From Bacillota bacterium (lineage in GTDB: Bacteria > Bacillota > Clostridia > Oscillospirales > Ruminococcaceae), in contig JAEXZK010000077.1 of the NCBI GenBank assembly GCA_023451415.1, positions 1 to 8,012 on the forward strand: DNA of 8,012 bases, written 5' to 3'. Below, in pieces: positions 5,406-8,012 of this stretch; position 1 is the stretch's first letter; each line of letters begins with the position of its first letter. Below the pieces are notes generated by a model. That model was not told the origin of the DNA. It was given only the letters and a program-made list of their open reading frames with translations, and made no database searches. A program made the position numbers and the translations under genes.

Positions 5406-6566
5406 ATGAAAAAGACTTTTATGGGATACCATCGGCCTGACGGCGGCGTGGGCATCAGAAATTATGTGGCGGTCTTGTCCACGGTGTGCTGCGCCAATAT
5501 GGTGGCGGAGCGGATTGCCCGTGAGGTGGACGGAGCCGTGGCCATTTGTCATGGCCACGGCTGTGGCCGAAGGCCGGAACGCCCTATGCACAACAATGTT
5601 TTGGTAGGCCTGGGCACCAATCCCAATGTCTATGGCGTGGTGGTAATCAGCCTGGGGTGCGAAGGAACCCCGGCTGCCTGGGTGGCAGATGAAATCCGCA
5701 AAAGCGGACGACAGGTAGAGCTGCTGGTAATTCAGCACGAGGGTTCCAACAAAACGGTAGAAAAAGGAGTCGGCATAGTCCGGCAGATGGTAAACGAGGC
5801 TCGCAAGCAGCGGCGGGAGGAAACTCCGGTCAGCAAGCTGATGCTGGGGATGGAGTGCGGTGGTTCGGACGCGCTTTCCGGTGTTACCGCTAATCCGGCC
5901 ATCGGCGGATTATCTGACTGGCTGATTAAGGAAGGTGGGACCGCCGTCCTCACCGAGACCACGGAGCTTATCGGCACCACAGATATTTTAGGCAAGAGGG
6001 CCAAGGATGAAGAAGTGCGGCGGCGCATCCGCCAAGTGGTAGAAGACGCTCATCAGAACACCATGCTCTGCTTGGGTGAAAATGCAGCCAGGGCAATTGC
6101 ACCAGGCAATATGGACGGCGGGATGTCCACCATCCAGGAAAAGGCCCTGGGCTGTGTCCGCAAAGGAGGCAGTTCTACCATCAACCAGGTGGTGGATTAT
6201 GGAGTCAAGCCGACCCAGAAAGGGCTGGTTATTATGGACGGTCCCGGTTACGATGCAGAATCCGTCACAGGGCTGGCTGCAATGGGCTGCCAGATTATTT
6301 TCTTCAGCACCGGCCGGGGAACCCCCTTGGGCTTCCCGATTGTACCGGTGGTAAAAGTGGCCAGCAACAGTGCCCTGTATCAACGGATGCCCGATGATAT
6401 GGATATCAATGCCGGCAGGTTGTTGGAAGACAACTGTTCTTTTCCACAGCTGCTGGAGGAAATGGCAGAGACCATGGTAAATACGGCGGACGGCCTTTTT
6501 ACCAAGTGCGAAGTTAACGGTCAGACCAGCTACGTCTGTCTTTGGAGCTACAGTAAGTCTATTTAA
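5406..6566 (+). CDS. Large catalytic subunit of a UxaA/SuyAB-type lyase
   Basis: A 386-residue protein of the altronate/galactarate dehydratase and sulfolactate sulfo-lyase large-subunit family, metal-dependent enzymes that eliminate a group from hydroxy acids to give 2-oxo acids. Conserved features in order are [15 protein letters not shown] (about residues 7-21), CCAN (28-31), HGHGCG (49-54), TNPN (71-74), LGCEG (83-87), [12 protein letters not shown] (148-159), [15 protein letters not shown] (183-190), [30 protein letters not shown] and DDMDINAG. Cysteines 29, 53, 85 and 151 are candidate metal ligands. Length matches SuyB. ATG 5406 is 9 bases after AGGGGGA (5390-5396); GTG 5400 two codons earlier is possible. 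It follows the small subunit by 16 bases. Whether it removes water, sulfite or another group cannot be decided here. Confidence 0.88.
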   Translation: MKKTFMGYHRPDGGVGIRNYVAVLSTVCCANMVAERIAREVDGAVAICHGHGCGRRPERPMHNNVLVGLGTNPNVYGVVVISLGCEGTPAAWVADEIRKSGRQVELLVIQHEGSNKTVEKGVGIVRQMVNEARKQRREETPVSKLMLGMECGGSDALSGVTANPAIGGLSDWLIKEGGTAVLTETTELIGTTDILGKRAKDEEVRRRIRQVVEDAHQNTMLCLGENAARAIAPGNMDGGMSTIQEKALGCVRKGGSSTINQVVDYGVKPTQKGLVIMDGPGYDAESVTGLAAMGCQIIFFSTGRGTPLGFPIVPVVKVASNSALYQRMPDDMDINAGRLLEDNCSFPQLLEEMAETMVNTADGLFTKCEVNGQTSYVCLWSYSKSI

Positions 6567-6577
6567 AGGGTGTTCTG

Positions 6578-6606
6578 CCAGCGCAAAAGGGGATCCGTTC
6601 CGCTGG
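6578..6606 (+). repeat. Inverted repeat ahead of the regulator gene
   Basis: CCAGCG (6578-6583) and CGCTGG (6601-6606) are perfect 6-bp inverted arms around a 17-base spacer that contains GGATCC. The 3' arm overlaps the beginning of the G-rich ribosome binding region (6605-6615) of the regulator gene. If it forms in mRNA it could reduce regulator translation relative to the enzymes. There is no T-run after it, so it is not a normal intrinsic terminator. The long loop makes it weak. Confidence 0.3.
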
Positions 6607-6619
6607 GGGTGAGGGAAAG

Positions 6620-8012
6620 ATGAAAAATGCATTGATCGTGGTACCATTTCGGCAGCTGGAACCTTTTTATAGGCTGGAAATGAAAAAGCGGGGTTTGGAC
6701 ATCGACATTCTCACCATTGTGCAAAAGCAAGGTGAAAGCAGCTATGAGGCGACGCTTAAACAGATAAAGGAACAGATTGCATCAGGAAAGGAAATTATTA
6801 TCACCCGAGGCACCTTGGCTGGAGAAGTGCGGACCCGCTTTCCTCATATCCATGTGGTAGAGCTGGAAGTAACCGACCTGGATGTCCTGGAAACCATGCA
6901 GAAATACGCAGGAACCAGCAAAAATGTGGCTGTGGTGGAATGCGAATCCTTTATCCGCAAGGTGCGCCGGGCAGGGAAGCTTCTGAATATCCCTGTTGCG
7001 GAATTTGCTGTGGAGACGGTGGCCCAGCTGAGAACAATCAGCCTGGAGGCGGCCCGGGCCGGGTACAACGTGATTCTTGGCGGCGGCCTGGGAGACAACG
7101 ACCACTATCTGCGGCAGTTGGATTCCTATCCGGTTGTTTATGAGATGATCGGATGTTCTCAGGAAGCTGTGGCCGCATCGCTCCAGCGGGCTCTGGAGGT
7201 GTGCGCCACCATTCAGTCAGAGCGGGAAAAGATGGAGATGCTTCGTACCATCATCAATTTTTCCCCCAATGGTCTGCTTGCCGTGGATGGCAAGGGGAAG
7301 ATCACCGTGTTTAATGCCATGGCCCAAAAGCTTCTGCAGCTGGATGAGATGGCCCAGGGCAGGCCCGTTTCCCAAGTGATGCCCGAACTGGGCTTAAACA
7401 AGACCCTGAAGGACGGCAGGGGTGAGGAAAACTGGGTATTGAAAAGCCGGGACCTGGTGGTAACAAACATTCCCCTGCGGGCCAGGGGCGAGGTCTTGGG
7501 GGCGGTATCCAGCTTTCAGGCCATCCGGGATGTGGAGGAATCGGGACGGAAGCTTCGCTCCCAGATGGCCCAAAAGGGCTTGGCTGCCCATTACACCTTT
7601 GACGACTTTGTTGGGAGCAGCCCTCAGGTGCAGCAGACCAAAAAACTGGCACAGACCTTCTGCCAGCTCGATTCCACGGTGCTGATTACCGGAGAAACAG
7701 GGACTGGTAAAGAGATTTTGGCCCAGTCCATTCATAATGCCAGCGATAGGCGGGATCAGCCATTTGTGGCGGTAAACTGTTCCGCACTGCCCGGTTCCCT
7801 GCTGGAAAGCGAACTTTTTGGCTATACAGATGGCGCTTTTACCGGAGCCCGGAGGGGCGGCAATATGGGGTTGTTTGAGTTAGCCCACAAGGGGACCCTT
7901 TTTTTAGATGAAATCGGAGAGATCGATAAGCGGATGCAGGCTTTGCTGCTTCGGGTTCTCCAGGAAAAAGAGGTGCGCCGTATCGGGGGCGAAAAGGTGA
8001 TCCCTGTGGATG
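6620..8012 (+). CDS. Sigma-54-dependent activator with PrpR_N, PAS and AAA+ domains (cut by window edge)
   Basis: The frame is open from ATG 6620 to the right edge: 464 residues, with the end of the AAA+ domain and any C-terminal helix-turn-helix outside the window. Residues about 1-200 resemble the PrpR_N sensory domain ([11 protein letters not shown] at 61-71, [19 protein letters not shown]). About 210-310 form a PAS domain ([22 protein letters not shown]). The sigma-54 AAA+ domain starts near 328 ([11 protein letters not shown]) and shows Walker A GETGTGKE (358-365), the sigma-54 contact loop GAFTGA (405-410) and Walker [10 protein letters not shown] (426-434), all intact. GAGGG at 6611-6615 lies just before the start. 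No response-regulator receiver domain is present, so a small molecule is the probable signal. As the last visible gene of the unit, it probably activates the promoter at 1739-1755. Family firm; ligand unknown. Confidence 0.92.
   Translation, partial: MKNALIVVPFRQLEPFYRLEMKKRGLDIDILTIVQKQGESSYEATLKQIKEQIASGKEIIITRGTLAGEVRTRFPHIHVVELEVTDLDVLETMQKYAGTSKNVAVVECESFIRKVRRAGKLLNIPVAEFAVETVAQLRTISLEAARAGYNVILGGGLGDNDHYLRQLDSYPVVYEMIGCSQEAVAASLQRALEVCATIQSEREKMEMLRTIINFSPNGLLAVDGKGKITVFNAMAQKLLQLDEMAQGRPVSQVMPELGLNKTLKDGRGEENWVLKSRDLVVTNIPLRARGEVLGAVSSFQAIRDVEESGRKLRSQMAQKGLAAHYTFDDFVGSSPQVQQTKKLAQTFCQLDSTVLITGETGTGKEILAQSIHNASDRRDQPFVAVNCSALPGSLLESELFGYTDGAFTGARRGGNMGLFELAHKGTLFLDEIGEIDKRMQALLLRVLQEKEVRRIGGEKVIPVD

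Noticed and set aside
6567..6619. Operon terminator between the lyase and regulator genes
   Set aside because: The inverted repeat has a 17-base loop and no T-run after it.
5988..6647. Minus-strand open frame of 219 codons opposite the large lyase subunit
   Set aside because: Antisense shadow of a gene with strong family motifs; its own protein shows no recognisable domain.

Overview
The window looks like chromosomal DNA from a moderately GC-rich Gram-positive anaerobe of the Clostridia, perhaps Oscillospiraceae. This rests on strong AAGGAGG-type ribosome binding sites, GTG and probable CTG starts, C/G-rich codon use (by eye mid-to-high 50s percent GC), a ptb-buk pair, an OFA-type transporter and sigma-54 control. 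The genus is inference. No mobile element, CRISPR array, tRNA or rRNA was seen.

Left part (1-1361, minus strand): two membrane exporter/permease genes read leftward. A DMT/EamA-family transporter (492-1361) lies upstream of the start of a MATE-family efflux transporter (from 426, running off the left edge). The DMT gene has a plausible extended -10 promoter (1490-1518) and a strong intrinsic-terminator hairpin (1384-1418) between that promoter and its start codon, an arrangement typical of attenuation. A weaker terminator-like hairpin separates it from the MATE gene.

Centre (1362-1795): a 434-base divergent control region. For the rightward operon it holds a full-consensus sigma-54 (-24/-12) promoter at 1739-1755 and a 7-bp inverted repeat (1683-1704) placed where an enhancer-binding protein could bind. 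It also holds a small palindrome and two tiny overlapping ORFs of doubtful status.

Right part (1796-8012, plus strand): a compact six-gene unit. In order it encodes an OFA/MCT-like MFS carboxylate transporter (probably starting at CTG), a phosphate butyryltransferase-type acyltransferase (ptb), a butyrate kinase-type acyl kinase (buk), the small SAF-domain subunit and large catalytic subunit of a UxaA/SuyAB-type lyase, and a sigma-54 enhancer-binding activator with PrpR_N, PAS and AAA+ domains that runs off the right edge.

The order suggests a self-regulated catabolic module. The transporter imports a substituted hydroxy acid, and the UxaA/SuyAB-type enzyme eliminates a leaving group to give a 2-oxo acid. 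A 2-oxo-acid oxidoreductase not present in the window would make an acyl-CoA, and Ptb/Buk would convert that to the free acid with ATP formation. The regulator would sense a pathway metabolite through its PrpR_N domain and activate the -24/-12 promoter. Gene families are clear from sequence; substrate and pathway are inference.
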